In this document: positions 12,317-26,471 of the stretch, piece after piece
How the letters are laid out: each line of letters opens with the position of its first letter
Position numbering within the stretch: the stretch's first letter is position 1
Assembly (NCBI GenBank): GCA_935421135.1
Contig: OW285191.1
Location: 6,705,504 to 6,769,503 of the forward strand
Direction: 5' to 3'
DNA length: 64,000 nt
From: Bugulina stolonifera
Taxonomy: Eukaryota > Bryozoa > Gymnolaemata > Cheilostomatida > Bugulidae
Program-made: the position numbers and the translations under genes
Notes under the pieces: generated by a model
What the model was told of the DNA's origin: nothing
What the model saw: only the letters and a program-made list of their open reading frames with translations
Databases searched by the model: none

Positions 12317-14236
12317 ATGCAACGATTAAAGCGGAAAGCTGCAATTGGGAATAACCCGAAAACCCCCACAACTAAAAAGAAAATGCATGTAAATCAACAT
12401 GAGGATTCCAGAGTAGAGCCAACATCAATGTCTGCAAAGGCCGCAGCTTTCTCCATAGAGGCTCTCCTGTCCATAGACAACAGGGCTAACAATAACACCA
12501 TCACCAACAATAACAACAGCAACTTGGCTATCAACAAGAATTACAGTAATATATACGTACATCCACACCCTGGTTACCCTCACATCAAAGAGGTAAGTCA
12601 CATATTCACGTATGCTCAGATAGAAAACTTAATATTGTTGGTCATTTGAAAACCGTTTGTAAATCTTGTACATAAAATAATTACTAAATAATCAATCAGG
12701 TATTATTAGTTATTACCCTCAAACTGCTGAAATATTGTTACTGCATTTAGCAGAACATTCTATAATTACCTCATGATCTGCAAGCTGTATAAAGATAGTT
12801 CCCTCATGGGCAAAATCATTTGGGAAACGCATCAAAATTAACAAATTGCAGTCTATTTATATCCACGAAGGGTGCACATAATCTATTATTATTTTACATT
12901 TTTCTAAGAATAAACTTTTATATTTTGTACCTCGTGTAGTCTACCAAGTTCTACTTCAGAAAGTACATTGAATTCTAAAAAATGTTGCTGGGCATTAAAA
13001 TTTGTGCCTATACTGCTATTGATATTGTACTGAGTAACAATATTAAGCTACAACAATCTGTAAATAATATAAAAATATGTAACTAATGCAATAATTATGT
13101 CCATAAAAAATAACGATAATAATAAGACACACTAAATATCTAGGTTGCCATGCTAATGCATACCACATTGTTGTAGACCTTTAATAGTAATGGATCTGAA
13201 TATGTTAATCCAAGAGGAGGCAACTCTCACAATGGTTATTTCACAGGTATGATGCCCGCTTTAGCAATATCCTGAATTGTCTTCTCTTGCTATTTTAATC
13301 TACAGTTGCACCAAAATCACGTGGGTATGCTAATGACTTTTGCTACTTGTATGAAAGTGGTGCATAATTTCTTATTGTGCCAAATGATTCCATTCATTTA
13401 TCCTCTATTTGATGAGCATTTGAAAATTATATTTTGATATGCTGTTTATTTGTTGTAATCTAATATTAATTGTCTAACTCAGTACATTATTTCGCATATT
13501 ATTATTTGGAATGTATCAGGTTAAACACTAATATGGCTGATGAATTGTGACGTGTCCATTTCGGTCACTGATTGATATATTTATAGTCTAGAATGAACTA
13601 GTAACACTGTGATTGATTATATACATGTACATCATGTAACATGTATTTGTAATGATAAATAGATAATAATGGGGGTCATTTGTTTTTACACCTGAGTGAA
13701 ATTCTGGTAATTTATGTTGTCTCATTGCATGTTAGTTATTGTATTTTTCAGTAAATGATCTCTTGATTATCACATAGTGCAAAGCCCATACATGTAAGAC
13801 CAGAGTAGAGGACAAATTCCACTGTTTGGAGTTGCCTGTCCTCCTTGATCTAATCTAACAATAATAATAGTAATTATAGTACTAATTATTCATAGATCTG
13901 AGAGAAGGTTCCAGACATGTATCTGACACAAATATAGACGGCCCAGACTTTCTCAACACCAATCCTCATTGTTTCAAATTTGGCAACGGCATTCCTCTAC
14001 ACCAGATTGTTTATTATCATCAACTGCACCAAAGATGGTTAGAAGAAACCAAGGCATATTTAGAAGATATTATGGCAAGAATACAAGCTTCTAATGAACA
14101 GCTGATGGCCAGTATCATCAGCATATTACCACAAAACAGTCAACAAGAAAATAAACAACCAAAACCTTTAGACAGTCCATTAGTAAAACCATCTGCCCCT
14201 TCTACTAAAGAAATAGCTGAGTTCAAACGTGCATAG
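12317..14236 (+). CDS. Small nuclear-type protein with T-box-like eh1 motif, no DNA-binding domain
   Basis: Coding exons 12317-12592, 13177-13246 and 13896-14236 (TAG) join in frame to 228 aa. Residues about 1-25 are basic (KRKAAIGNNPKTPTTKKK), a likely nuclear signal. SAKAAAFSIEALLS near residue 40 fits the eh1 Groucho/TLE-binding consensus and closely resembles the N-terminal eh1 of Tbx1/15/20-class factors, including KARAFSIQALL in the T-box gene 7 kb downstream. An Asn-rich stretch follows. The last exon encodes an amphipathic, probably helical segment (HQLHQRWLEETKAYLEDIM). I see no T-box, homeodomain, zinc finger or HMG box. It could be a T-box paralogue that lost its DNA-binding domain, a Groucho-binding corepressor or decoy, or an unrelated protein with a convergent motif. 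The promoter and three poly(A) signals support a real gene. Confidence 0.75.
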
Positions 14237-14456
14237 GCTCAGTTTATAACAGAAATATCCAACATTTATATTAATTTATATTATTCAGCTATCATAATAT
14301 TGTTATTCCAAATTAAATTTTACTATTTTTGTGATCCTTTTTTGAATTTCAACTATAATCATGGCATACATGTGCATACCCATTTGAAGATGTACTTAAT
14401 TTTTATATAATACCAATTAACATGGTAAGCTTGTAGCATTTCTTTCTTTATAGAAT

Positions 14457-14482
14457 AATAAAAATAAATGCATCTTAATAAA
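14457..14482 (+). terminator. Cluster of three AATAAA poly(A) signals
   Basis: AATAAA occurs at 14457, 14463 and 14477, about 220 nt after the stop of the eh1 gene; a plausible transcript end. Confidence 0.55.
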
Positions 14483-14489
14483 GAGCTCT

Positions 14490-15695
14490 GACAATTTCAT
14501 GATCAAAATATATAGCATGGATGCAATGCAGACAGTTATAAATAAAGATGCTCTGATGACTCCCAACTTCAAGCTTTAATCACCATTTTTGTATTACCTG
14601 CATTTAGTTATACACATTATCTAGTCAGTCTTATATTAGATGCAGTGATAGATATTTAAATTCTTATACAAAACTGTAAATATAAAAATGTTCATTGTAG
14701 AGCTACACCTACAACATGCACATGTAGGCTTATAATACATAGATTATGATAGGTATATGCAATAATTGTACATGCAGCATATGAAGTCAACACAAATTTT
14801 TTTGATAATCAATTTGCAGAAACATGACGCACATTTGTATAGTACATAGTAGAATGCATGGAGAAAAACTTGACAAAATTTTCAATGAAAAAACCATGGT
14901 TATTCAAATGTTAGCTAACTTTGTATGGTTGGATGTTCCACTTTCTCGTTTAGTCAATGTAGAGTTTGTTATTTTGAAGAAAATTGTCGCCTACGCTGCA
15001 AAATATGTATATTGTTACGAAAAGTAATTCGTATTTTCCATATTTGCACAGATACTTTACAACGGTAGAATAATTAATGGTGCAACGTGGCTTGGATTCT
15101 GTACCTACTGATATTCAAATAGTTGGTGGTACAGGCAGTGGGCAGGAAGTGCTCAAATCGCTACAGTTATGGCACCTTTAGGCATCCATTAGGCCAACTA
15201 ATTTGAGTGTTACACATAATGTACATAAAGTTGATGTGTTGTTTAATCAAAAATATATCAGCATGGATAAAGTAATTACAGCTACCGACTGTTATTTGAA
15301 ATGCCTTTGCCCAACTGAATTAGTGCCTTTTTATACATAATGTCCAGTTGGCGCCTTGTATTAAAACAGATACATAAACAAATCCTTTGCTTTATCCCAA
15401 ACTGTATCAAATGCCGCATCATAACGGATATGAATGAAACAGAGTCTGAAGCTGATGATGCATTGTATAAAGGTATTACATTATTTGTGTGCTGGTATGT
15501 TAACTGTTCATAGTACATGTACATGCAATTTCAAAATATAAGATTTGCTATACCTGTGTGTAGCATCATTAAGGCTTAAACATTGTAAATTTAAGATACA
15601 TTTTACCTACAGGATGTCACTGTGCGGAATTCATTAGCAACGTTTTAACTGCCACGAAATCGTCTAAGATATACCCATTATCTCATTTATATAGC
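14490..15695. other. Intergenic, no recognised feature
   Basis: AT-rich spacer. Open frames at 14824-15027 (+) and 15282-15524 (-) have no recognisable domain and no splice context. Confidence 0.5.
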
Positions 15696-16263
15696 TTAAA
15701 CCACTACTGTCTCACCATTCAATATTTGCAAAGAATACTGGTCATCTTATTTCATCAAGATTGATGTGCTGTTTGTCTCTGTAAACCTAGTGGCAGCCAA
15801 GATAAACTCATTTGAATATTGGCTATTATGACCTCCATTCAGCATTGAGACCTGTTAAGTTCCTATGGCTATGCCTGTCCTAAGTCTATACTTGTAACTT
15901 ATGTACATAGGTAAGCTACTAACATCAAATAGCCCAGTAATCTTATTGAGCCAACACTAACTGTCATTCTATAAATAACTCTTGGGCACAGTGATGAATA
16001 AGTAAGTTAGAGTCATGCCCACAAAAAACAATGCAATGCATTGCAAGTCTTATGGCTATCTCTGTAGCACTGCTTTATATTGACTGCTTGAGAGCTTCCA
16101 AAATTCCCAACATAGGCTGATTGAAGGTGAAATTAGCCAATATTAAAAGAGCAGTTTCTTGGCAGCAGCTAGGATACCAAACACAAACAACACATCAATC
16201 TTACTGAAAAAGGATGAACAAGATTATTTGAAAATATTGAATGGTGCGACAGTAGTGGTTTAA
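15696..16263. mobile_element. TTAA-flanked MITE, copy A (568 bp)
   Basis: Ends are TTAAACCACTACTG and its inverse CAGTAGTGGTTTAA, and the outer bases after TTAA differ on the two sides, so TTAA behaves as the target duplication (piggyBac-type preference). Long subterminal inverted repeats follow (CATTCAATATTTG..., ...CAAATATTGAATG imperfect). No coding capacity. A second copy in opposite internal orientation lies at 40382-40865. Confidence 0.85.
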
Positions 16264-18547
16264 TATATACATTTAAATAGCTGTTTACTAGGTTGAGCTT
16301 TAGAAAGACAAGAATAAAGGGCCTCTTTGAGAGAAAATTTCAAGATTACTGTAACTCTAACAACTAGCAACGTGTTCCTGTTTGTTCAATTAAAGTCGGA
16401 CAAGACACTATAACTATAGAGCATATTACCTTCTACAGACAATTTAGTCAGCTTAATTACGATATTTTATTGGAAGTACGCTATATTAATCCAGATATTT
16501 TCAACAAGATTTCTATTCTCAAAGCATAGACATACATACATGTATAATTACATTAAACCCGCAGCACTGTCATTTTCCGTAGTGAAAACAATTTATGTTT
16601 TGCTTGTAGCATTTTAGTATGGTTTTAGAGGTGTATCATATCATATATGACAACTAGGGGTGTTATTATATACACTTATCTTGAGGCTCCCATTATTTAC
16701 AACATTATAGCCCAAAGTCAAAAAATTTGGCAAAGGATTTCATTGAAATTCTTACTGTCTAGTCATATATTTCAATTTGTGGTTTGAACATAGCTCAATT
16801 GATAGCAATTATCAAATAAATTGATTTGTCACTCTGTATTTACTTTTAAAGCATCATTGTTTATTTGTGCGTAATTAGAGTGGAACATATCCATTAAACA
16901 ATTGAACAAATAGCATATAAGGCAACAATGATTAAAATATACTAGACTTAGGAAAATTAGGAGACTCCACTGCTTGGATCACGTTTAAATTGTGGTCAAG
17001 AAAATTTTCTAAAGTGAAATAAAATTTATAATTCACTAGTTTCTATTGACTGGAACACATGAAGATTATGTCTGCAGTGCAAAGGACATTGGTACTATTT
17101 ATCATAGCAGAATGGAGTTTTACTACAGGCAGAAAAATGAGACAGTCCTTGAAGACAGTAACCTCTAATACTTGAAATATACATGTAATTATTGTAAATG
17201 CTTATCTAAAATAATTCATAATTATACCAACTATAATCACAACTAACCTTTCATGGAGGTTAGAAGTTTGAGCATTCGTATTTTTAATATTTTATATTCA
17301 ATTGTTTTTATTAATTGCTACAGTTGGTATGCATAAAATATTTTACAGCACTACCCTTGCTCAATAGTTTCCGTGACAGAAATGGCCATTACTTTACTGT
17401 ACTCTTCATCTAGTTATGTGGTAAAAATTAATCAATATTATAAAACCATAATCGAGACTAGAATTGTGCATTTCCCCAGTTTATGCGTGTTTCAAAATTG
17501 AAAAAAAAACTATGCAAATGCCCATATGCATCTCATACTGGTGTACAGTCATTTTTATCTACAAGATTCAACTACTTGCATGGCACAACTAAAAAAGTTA
17601 TAATAAATTGTTCTCTCACCTACAGTTGTACATGTATGTGTATGTATCATATCTGTTTATTATTCAGTGAGGGTTTTTCTCTGTGAACACAGCAATGACA
17701 CTTTAGGTACTTTGGCAGGTGCTCATTTATTTGATTACATTATGGGGTTAGTGTAGATGTAGAGTTTATTTAGCCAAAGCCTGTCACCATTTACCTATTT
17801 ATGTTGATAATGCTGACAGATTACATTCCTCAGTATTTTTAGCTAGACTAGACTTCAAAGTGTAACAATTATTGGGAATGTAGAAAGTTGACTGCAAAAA
17901 TATTCCTTTGCAGCTTCAATTTAAATTTTTTAATTTTAAAGAGAGTTTTTATGCTTTTGCAATAGTCAATTCAAGTTACACTATGACTATATTTATTATC
18001 TGTATCTGATTATTTTGCTTTAGGTTAGATAATACATTAGCAATTAACATGTGCATTATAACATCAAAGCTAAACACTCTTTTACTTTTAAATCTACCAG
18101 TTTCACGTAGGTCAAAAATTAAATTTCACTTGTATTGTATTTTGTTTTACATATGCATCATAAATCTTTTTTGGTAGTTCATCATTTTTGGGCTAGAACT
18201 AAACACTATCCCTGGTGTCAAGCTGCTGAAGATTGTCTAATGCTGAGAAGGTAAACAATTTATGCAATTCCAACTTGTAAATCTCACATTAAATAAATCT
18301 GCAGTCTTTCAGAAAATTGATAATTTTTATAATACAATAATTTCAATGTGTATAATTTCAATTAGCATATCTTCCAAAGAACTTTTATAAAAACAAAAGC
18401 TGTTAATCTGAGAAATTCACACCAAAACCAGGAGACAATGATATGATAGTTTGTAATTTCAATAGTTTTCATTGGTTTAGTCATATTATTCATTTACCAC
18501 CAATCAGATTTTCATACTGCTCTGTTGATATCCTTCATTTTATAGTG
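16264..18547. other. Intergenic, upstream of T-box gene
   Basis: AT-rich sequence with no convincing exon or RNA gene. It is the likely location of distal regulation for the T-box gene, but I can define no element. Confidence 0.5.
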
Positions 18548-18908
18548 ATTGGCCAATCACGATCAAGGAGCTAAATGTGTCAATATCTATCTGCACCTCC
18601 TTCTAAACTGAATTGAAAGATTGAGTAACCTAAGGCTATAGGTATATGCATGGGTAGGCTAGAGGTAAACTCTCCTTATACACATCATTCACACCATCAG
18701 ACATACTCGTCAGCTTTGGAGAGAGAGAGACCACTAGAGAGGGAACGATTTAATGACACAACATTATCAGGATCACACATTATCACATCAGACGCTCACT
18801 GGTCAACACGTAACTTCACAAGTGAAGCACAGTGGGTCATATATCTAAGAATACTTATCAAGACAACTTGAGACAGCAGTTATACAGAAGCTCACCATTC
18901 TATTCATC
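18548..18908 (+). promoter_or_regulatory. T-box gene promoter region and 5' UTR exon
   Basis: A palindromic double CCAAT box (ATTGGCCAAT, 18548-18557) lies upstream of a leader ending at 18908 in a strong GTAAGT donor. The matching acceptor is TTTTAG at 19279-19284, 13 bp before the ATG. The leader holds a 73-codon upstream ORF (18650-18871) that terminates before the donor. I see no clear TATA box. The assignment as promoter and leader is inferred from position and the splice pair. Confidence 0.5.
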
Positions 18909-19297
18909 GTAAGTTCATTACTTTATTAAATTGATTACAGAATAGGGCTATTAATAATGTTTTTACCATTCTGTAGTCTATTCAGTATGCATATAATGTT
19001 AACTTTTAAAAACTCTTTGAAAACTGTTGGATTTTACAATTAATTTGCAACTGTTGAATGAAGTCGCAGGCAGTGTGCGGCATATACATATACATGTAGG
19101 CCTACATGTGGGCCTAGAGCGCTGTGAGAATATTCATTTGCGAGTGATCGACATGGTTCAGAAATAATTTAATCTATTTCGAAAATGTAGCTACATATAG
19201 GCCGTTTAGAGTATGAAAATAATGCCCTATTAGTGATCGATTTCCCATGCTTTATATCACACTATCATGTAATGTAAATTTTAGTAGATTTAAAGAT

Positions 19298-22200
19298 ATG
19301 GATTCAAGGTGCATAGTCGATGAACCAGAAACGGAGACTATACCAGACAGCATAGAATGGAAGGAATCACCACCACTAGCTATCAGTGGTGGGCAAAACC
19401 CGCTGTCTAGGAAAGCCAGGGCTTTTTCTATTCAAGCATTGCTAGCACCAGAGATTTCGTCAGAAGACATGCCAATTGATAGCGACATAGAGGTAGGCTT
19501 GAATTATGCTAATTTTAGTATAACTTCACTGGGGTTATTTTTTCTTCTCCAACAGTGTCGTAATGTCAACATAATAATTATGTGCATGTACTCTAAATTG
19601 TGTATATTATATGTATGCACTCTACATACTATGTACATTATAAAAACATACATGCATGCATACATGCCTAAAAACATCATGTATACACACATCTATATAT
19701 AATATGGTCAACCCCCTAATATGTACATACTAGGGGGTAACTATTCTAAAAAGGTAGCTATAAACTCTTTGTTGTACTAGAATGAATTACTCCTTATAAA
19801 AAGGAGTAATTATCAAAAAATATGGTTGATTCATGAAATTTCCTGCTAAGTATACAACACTGGATCTAAGATTGAACTAACACAGTATATTAATATGTAG
19901 TTTGCCACCTTGGTGTTTTCATGCCACAGGAATCTAAAGAATATGTCAGTATTCAAGAAAATAATTTGTTGTTATTTATTTATGGCGATACAGGTGGAGG
20001 ATGATGAAGGTGATGCCAATGAAAAACTGGACGAGGACAACAGATCCAGTACAAGTTCTTCACATTCAGACCAGCAGCTATCATCACCTCTTAGAACAGA
20101 AGGTAACTGTTTTATATCCAACTATCATTTACCATAACATTATTCAACATACTTTATCTAACAACTACCCTCTCATATGGATGCATACTAACCTCAGTTT
20201 GATATGTATAGATACTCTTTCCATACCCTTCTGCTGCTGCTAGCAAACAGGCATAATATAAACTGTTAATATATCAACTTATTCGCATGAAACGAATATT
20301 TTCACTTGAAAAGAAATGATATTGTTATCCATGGTACACTATGATAGCGTACATGTATATGTACATACTCACATGTATATGTACATACTCACATGTATAT
20401 GTACATACTCACATGTATATGTACATACTCACATGTATATGTACATACTCACATGTTATGTACATGCTCACATGTATATGTACATACTCACATGTATATG
20501 TACATACTCACATGTATATGTACATACTCACATGTTATGTACATGCTCACATGTATATGTACATACTCACATGTTATGTACATACTCACATGTATATGTA
20601 CATACTCACATGTTATGTACATACTCACATGTATATGTACATACTCACATGTTATGTACATACTCACATGTATATGTACATACTCACATGTTATGTACAT
20701 GCTCACATGTATATGTACATACTCACATGTATATGTACATACTCACATGTATATGTACATACTCACATGTTATGTACATGCTCACATGTATATGTACATA
20801 CTCACATGTATATGTACATACTCACATGTATATGTACATACTCACATGTATATGTACATACTCACATGTATATGTACATGCTCGACTTAGTTGTATATTT
20901 TATTGAATGTTGGTTAAGTAAGGTGATTGATGTATAACATGACAACTGGCAGTCTAAATTAGGAAGCTTATTTATCACACCAACATGTGTGGTCACATAG
21001 ATTAGTTGCAGGTAACATATAACAATTAACACTGCACTATAATAATGAACATGATACCACACTTGCATCCTAGTGTTTACACATTGTGTCGCTAGCAATG
21101 ATCAAACTTGTCAACTTGGCCTAATGAAAATCTTTCTTGAAGCTTAAGTTTCTACGTGTATATTAATATATTTAGGGTTGATGAACAGATGTATAGCATT
21201 TGTTAGGTTTTCAGGCTATGATAATGTTTCACAGTCTGGAAAATGTTTATAAGCAACGAATTTATGCCGAGACGTTAAGTTAAACAGCACGAGCCACTGG
21301 TCTATATGGCATATAGTGTGTGTATATACTTCTGATATGACTGTATAATGTACATGTTGTATGCTAGGGCTGTTCCGCCATAAAAAGCGGTAATAGATTA
21401 ATCTTGCCACCAAAAAGTCTGCAACCATAATGTTACAATAAATTATAACATATAAATATATAAATATCTGGTGTATGATATAATGAAAGAAGAAGCTACT
21501 GCTGTCAAGGCTAGATAGATATTTGATCAGCTACAGCAAAGAAAGTCAAATTGACACTCTCATTAGTCAATGTTTGAAGTCTACATCATGAGCTGAAAGA
21601 TTAAAATGTCTGAAATCTGTGTACATCTGTATATATACAAACAAAAATCAAATGCCCATCTCCACAAATAAAGCATCATATTATAAGCCAATTTTAAATA
21701 AACAAATCAGTTTACAATGAGGCATTTCTGTTAACTTTGGAATACAATGTGCTAATTAAGCAGTAAAAATGTGGGTGGGGATCTTAATGAGGAACTCAAC
21801 TCCCAACTTTCAGTATGTTCACCGACAACATTTAAACTTATGTAAGCCGGCCTTTAGGATCCTAACAATTTACTGCAGCATGATTTGGGCCAACTAGACA
21901 CTGGAAATATCTTCAGGCATGAAAACAATTTGCATTCGTTTCAGCAACATTTTGTTTGAAATTTATAAATTTGCAACTTCGAAAAACAAAGAAAAAAGAA
22001 GTCTGGGATAAACCTAATAAATTAATTAGGTCTACTTTATAACAATATACTTCTAAAGGTGCCGAATTGCCATGATACAGTAAAGGCACTATATGATGTA
22101 GGCTTACATGTTCAGTCTGTAGTACAAAAAGTAGACCTAATGAGCTATATTCCTAGCTAAACCAAATGAAACTGTTGGCATGCAAATGAATGTTTAGTTC

Positions 22201-25200
22201 TCATAGTTTTTTTGCTGATTTTTGGAGCCAGTAGCTGCCACCACTAACCCTTGCAAATATACAGTGACACATTGACATGTGTGTATATATATTATTAACA
22301 CATTCTCCTACGGTAGTGACTATGCTCCAATTAAATAGTTTTTATGACCATTACGACAGCTAATTGCTTTGTTAAATAACAATTTATATGTAATTATCTT
22401 GACTGGTGCCAAATCTTGGGTGAAAAGATTGTTTCTCAACAGCATTCTATGTCATGGATGAAAATAATTGCATTGTGTAGTAAAATGTATCAAATTTGTA
22501 ACTACAGTAGTTGTGAAGCACCTTTAAAATGCTAATTTGTTTACCATATTTTACAGAGTTGAATATGGAAGAAAAATGCAAGACTTCCGAGTCTTTAGCA
22601 CAAAGTAAATGCCATTTAGAGATGAAAGATTTATGGAAAAAATTTCATGAACTTGGCACGGAAATGATCATCACAAAATCTGGGAGGTAAGTAGTATCTT
22701 TATATAAAAATAAATACATGTAGCCCTGCGGACTTTTACAGTACACATAGTCTTTTAGAATGCACATACCTATTCGCTGCTTACTCTATCGGAATGCCTC
22801 GTAATAATTACAAAATTCGGAACAGTCTTATTCTATTTTATCTTTTTGTCTATAACTACATTGATCAGTTATTGTAGTTATTATTATAGTCATGTACATT
22901 AAAATGGGGAATTCCATGCTACAACTGGAAGAATCAAATTTACACCTTCAGAGTAAATGTTTCGAACACAGGTTTAATACTCTACATTCAAGAGACAAAT
23001 ATTTATTTGCATACTTTCTTGACACATAAGTGGTAGTAACTGTGAGATGTGATAGGCTACTATAATAATGTAATGATACAAGTCTTTACTAGCTATATTC
23101 TCCTACCACAGATGCCTATGTTTTCCTGGTCCTAGCTAGTCCTTATTCTACTTATGGCCTATGTTGCAAAATTATCAATGTCATAATGAGGCTGAAAATT
23201 ATGGAAGGCTTCCTAAGATAAATGTTATCTTTCGGTGGTGTCAAATGCAATCTCACATATATTGCATTTTCATTCATAATAACAGGTTTGTTGTTAGATG
23301 GGACATATAGCTTTGACACGTATGTATTAATGGTACACACATTCGTAAACACTGGCTTGAGTAATTGCTATGAAAGTTATTGGTGGATATAATATGACTT
23401 GTTGAGAAGTGTGAGAGTTGATTCATAAGGGTGCAGCACAGTCAATACTCGCTCATAAAGATTAAAATCTAAATTTTAGCATGAGGAATAGCATGACTTT
23501 CTGGAAACGTGTCAGTATTTCAATTGACTCCAGAACTTCACAGTATAATGCAACTTTCAACAAGCTGTTTTTGAATAACAAACATGTTAGGTATCAATAA
23601 TGAGAATAAGTTTTGCTTTCCTGTGAATAAACATAGTAATTTTCCAGAGGAATGCATGATCTAAATCTCCTTGCTTTAATTGGATAAAGGATGCTTGCCA
23701 TTTAAACATACTTATTGGCTAAGAATTATAATCCAATATTCAAAGTCACACAAGACCAGCACCATGTTATACACGTGTATATATATTATATGCCTCATGT
23801 TTGTGTAGGAACCTATGCTAATAGGTAGAAGGGCAAAATTAGGATTTAATAGCAATTAAACTCTTTAACTTGTTGTACATAGATAAATAGAAATAGCAAA
23901 TCCCAGTAATTAGCAATTTATTGCAAATTAAAAGATTCCCAAGCACAATATGAAACAACTTTACAGACATGAATTATAAAGCAGGTGATCCATAGGCTAT
24001 GTATAATGTTATTAATTAGACATTGTTTATATTGGCTCAGCTGAAAAATAATCTAAAATATTGATATAATAGTGGTGTAAGAAAAACATTCTAATGTCTC
24101 TATTTGTTTTCCTAAATCCCAAAAATCACTTGACATTTTTCAGTGTTACTCATTGGTGATACTGTATAGCACAAAATATATGAGAAAATTATATCATCTG
24201 TTCATATGCAGACATGAGTAATTACCTTACTCTACGTTGTTATTGATGTGTTTAAATTACATATGATGTGTATGTGTATGTAGCATTTGTAGTGTAATTA
24301 AGATAACTTGCCATGACATGTCATGAAATCATAAGCCAAGAAACGTTATGTGCCTCATGCTACCTGAATTGCTGCTTACACTCTTGTAGATGGCAAGATG
24401 AACTATTGCTCGCACATATGGTATCTTTGATCTTAATTATAGAATTGATTTGTGATTAAAACAACAATTGAGAGCGCATTGAAACCATGGCTTCACACAA
24501 CTCAAAACCAAAGAAACTTTGTAGTGACATATTATCGATAATCCCTAGCCTAATTAATTACAATGCGTATATTTACATAATAATACATGTAGCATTATAT
24601 TGTCATCTTTGACTATACACTTATATTATTTTACTCCACACAAGCCCTTAAACAGTCACGAAGAACCAGCTAAAGTTTCTTTTTTGATTTAGTGAGTTTT
24701 ATACAGTATATACTTCGTAACAGTCAGTGTTCATTTATTCAGTTGTTACTTGTACAGAGTGATGTTGAAACATGTATACCACTTGAATATTTATATGTAC
24801 GATTACTATAATATTTTTAGGAGGATGTTCCCATCTCTAAGAGTATCCTTCACAGATTTAGAACCTAAGGCTAACTACCACGTATTCCTTGATATCGCTC
24901 CTGTAGATAATAAGCGATACAGATATGCTTATCACAGAAGCTCGTGGTTAGTAGCAGGCCGTGCTGACCCACCAATACCACGCAAGTACGTATAACAACA
25001 TTTTCAATTTCCCTATTCATTAAAAAAATCTGTTAATGGTGCAGCTGAGCTAGAAAAGTTGTCAACCTGAAACACTTTGTGGCTGACTTCTATTGAGAAT
25101 GGTGATTGAATAATTGATATAGCCTAGTTGTAGTTGCTAAAGTCTTCCTAGTGTATAATGCTAAATAACAGTCAAAACATTGTTTTAGAGTTTACACACA

Positions 25201-26471
25201 CCCAGATGGACCATTTAGAGGCGATTCTTTAATGAAACAGTCGATTTCCTTTGAGAAAGTCAAGCTTACAAATAACTTGCATGACAAATGGGGATATGTA
25301 AGTGTAGCATATATAAAACCATGTAAACATGAGACGAAACTTGTATATTGTATAATACTAATATGAGATTACTTGCAGAGGTTGTGTTCATTCTGTGAGG
25401 GTGATCCACTTTTATTACGGGAGTCTAACCTACTGATAACACTAGAGTACAATATAGAACTAATGCATACTTTGGTTATTTAGATAATTTTGAACTCAAT
25501 GCACAAATATCGGCCTAGAGTGCATCTGGTGAAATATGAAGCTGATGTTCCAACTGCTGACCTATTATCTGATCTCGAATTACAAGATAGAAAATCATTT
25601 ACATTTGACGAGACCCAGTTTATCGGAGTGACGGCATATCAGAATCAACTGGTAATAAATTTAGTGTATCAAAATATAGCAAGAATATTTTCTTTGGTTT
25701 TGAGGATTCAATTTGTCAGCATGATCCCTTGCAATATTTTAGCCACTGAATTCGGACCATTACCATTTCTACCAAAGTGAACAAGGCAACAACTATTGCA
25801 ATTCATCAATTTATTATCGCTTTGTCTAATTACAGATAACTAAACTGAAGATTGACAGTAATCCGTTTGCTAAAGGGTTTCGTGATTCTGCAAGAATCAC
25901 ACAAGTTGATAGGGAAAGTGTGGATTTGTTGATAAAGGCATCAAGACATGGATACCACTCATTACCCAATTCTCACATGCCGCACCCACTGCTCACACCT
26001 CTTCCCATGCTTCCAAGTAAGTAGGCATGCTTTATAAACTGCCTAACAAGCATAGTAAGTGCACCTCAAATGGTTGCAATTTTTGTACAATGTTTTCTCC
26101 TCAGCTGGTGAAAATGCTCTAGCCATCATAAAATTACTTTGCCACTAGCTCTGTTTGGAGTTATGTTAACATTAACAATTATTTCTAGACATTGTCAGTC
26201 AAAATATATATATAACTAGAACCAAATGAAAGTTGTTCTATGAAAAGTGAAGTCTAGCTGTGTGATGTTATATTTAATGCTACTTATTTTAGCTGGGCTG
26301 GTCTCAAAGTATCATCCGATGATACCAATGCAATCACAAGGTTTACTTGGTCATTCCGAGGCAATGTCCAAAGATCTTTTCAAAGCCTATCTTGAACAAC
26401 TATACAGAAATCAGCCAGTAGCTAATATTGGAAGACCAAGCCCATCACGTTTTAACCCCTACAAACGGTAA
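19298..26471 (+). CDS. T-box transcription factor, Tbx1/15/20 class
   Basis: Sequence-specific DNA-binding factor acting in the nucleus. Exons 19298-19492, 19994-20102, 22557-22686, 24821-24985, 25189-25297, 25484-25651, 25836-26016 and 26293-26471 join in frame to 411 aa. Residues about 40-50 carry an eh1 Groucho-recruiting motif, KARAFSIQALL, as in Tbx1/15/18/20/22. An acidic/Ser linker follows. The T-box spans about 126-312: [97 protein letters not shown]. All usual DNA-contact and dimer blocks are present. [15 protein letters not shown] and RRSSW-type residues place it with Tbx1/15/20 rather than Brachyury or Tbx2/3. The C-terminus is short (about 100 aa) with a Met/Pro-rich segment. The class assignment would need a tree; T-box identity is certain. 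Confidence 0.95.
20351..20883. repeat. 27-unit minisatellite with mirror-symmetric unit order
   Basis: Units are A = ACATGTATATGTACATACTC (20 bp) and B = a 19-bp form with TGTTATG in place of TGTATATG. B' is B ending GCTC instead of ACTC. Reading left to right the order is A5 B' A3 B' A B A B A B A B' A3 B' A5, with the last A carrying the GCTC ending. The array lies in intron 2 of the T-box gene (20103-22556). Long open frames across it are due to periodicity. Confidence 0.95.
20884..22556. other. T-box intron 2, rest
   Basis: Intronic AT-rich sequence after the minisatellite; nothing recognised up to the acceptor at 22556. Confidence 0.5.
22687..24820. other. T-box intron 3 (2.1 kb)
   Basis: It interrupts the T-box between SGR and RMF. 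AT-rich, with no exon, repeat or RNA gene that I can support. Confidence 0.5.

Noticed and set aside
18688..18696. TTCACACCA, a near T-half-site in the T-box leader suggesting autoregulation
   Set aside because: A single 8-of-9 match is expected by chance in this amount of sequence.
20316..20937. Three overlapping ~165-200 aa open frames of CTYSHVYVHTHM type
   Set aside because: Open in all three frames because of the 19/20-bp tandem repeat; intronic in the T-box gene.
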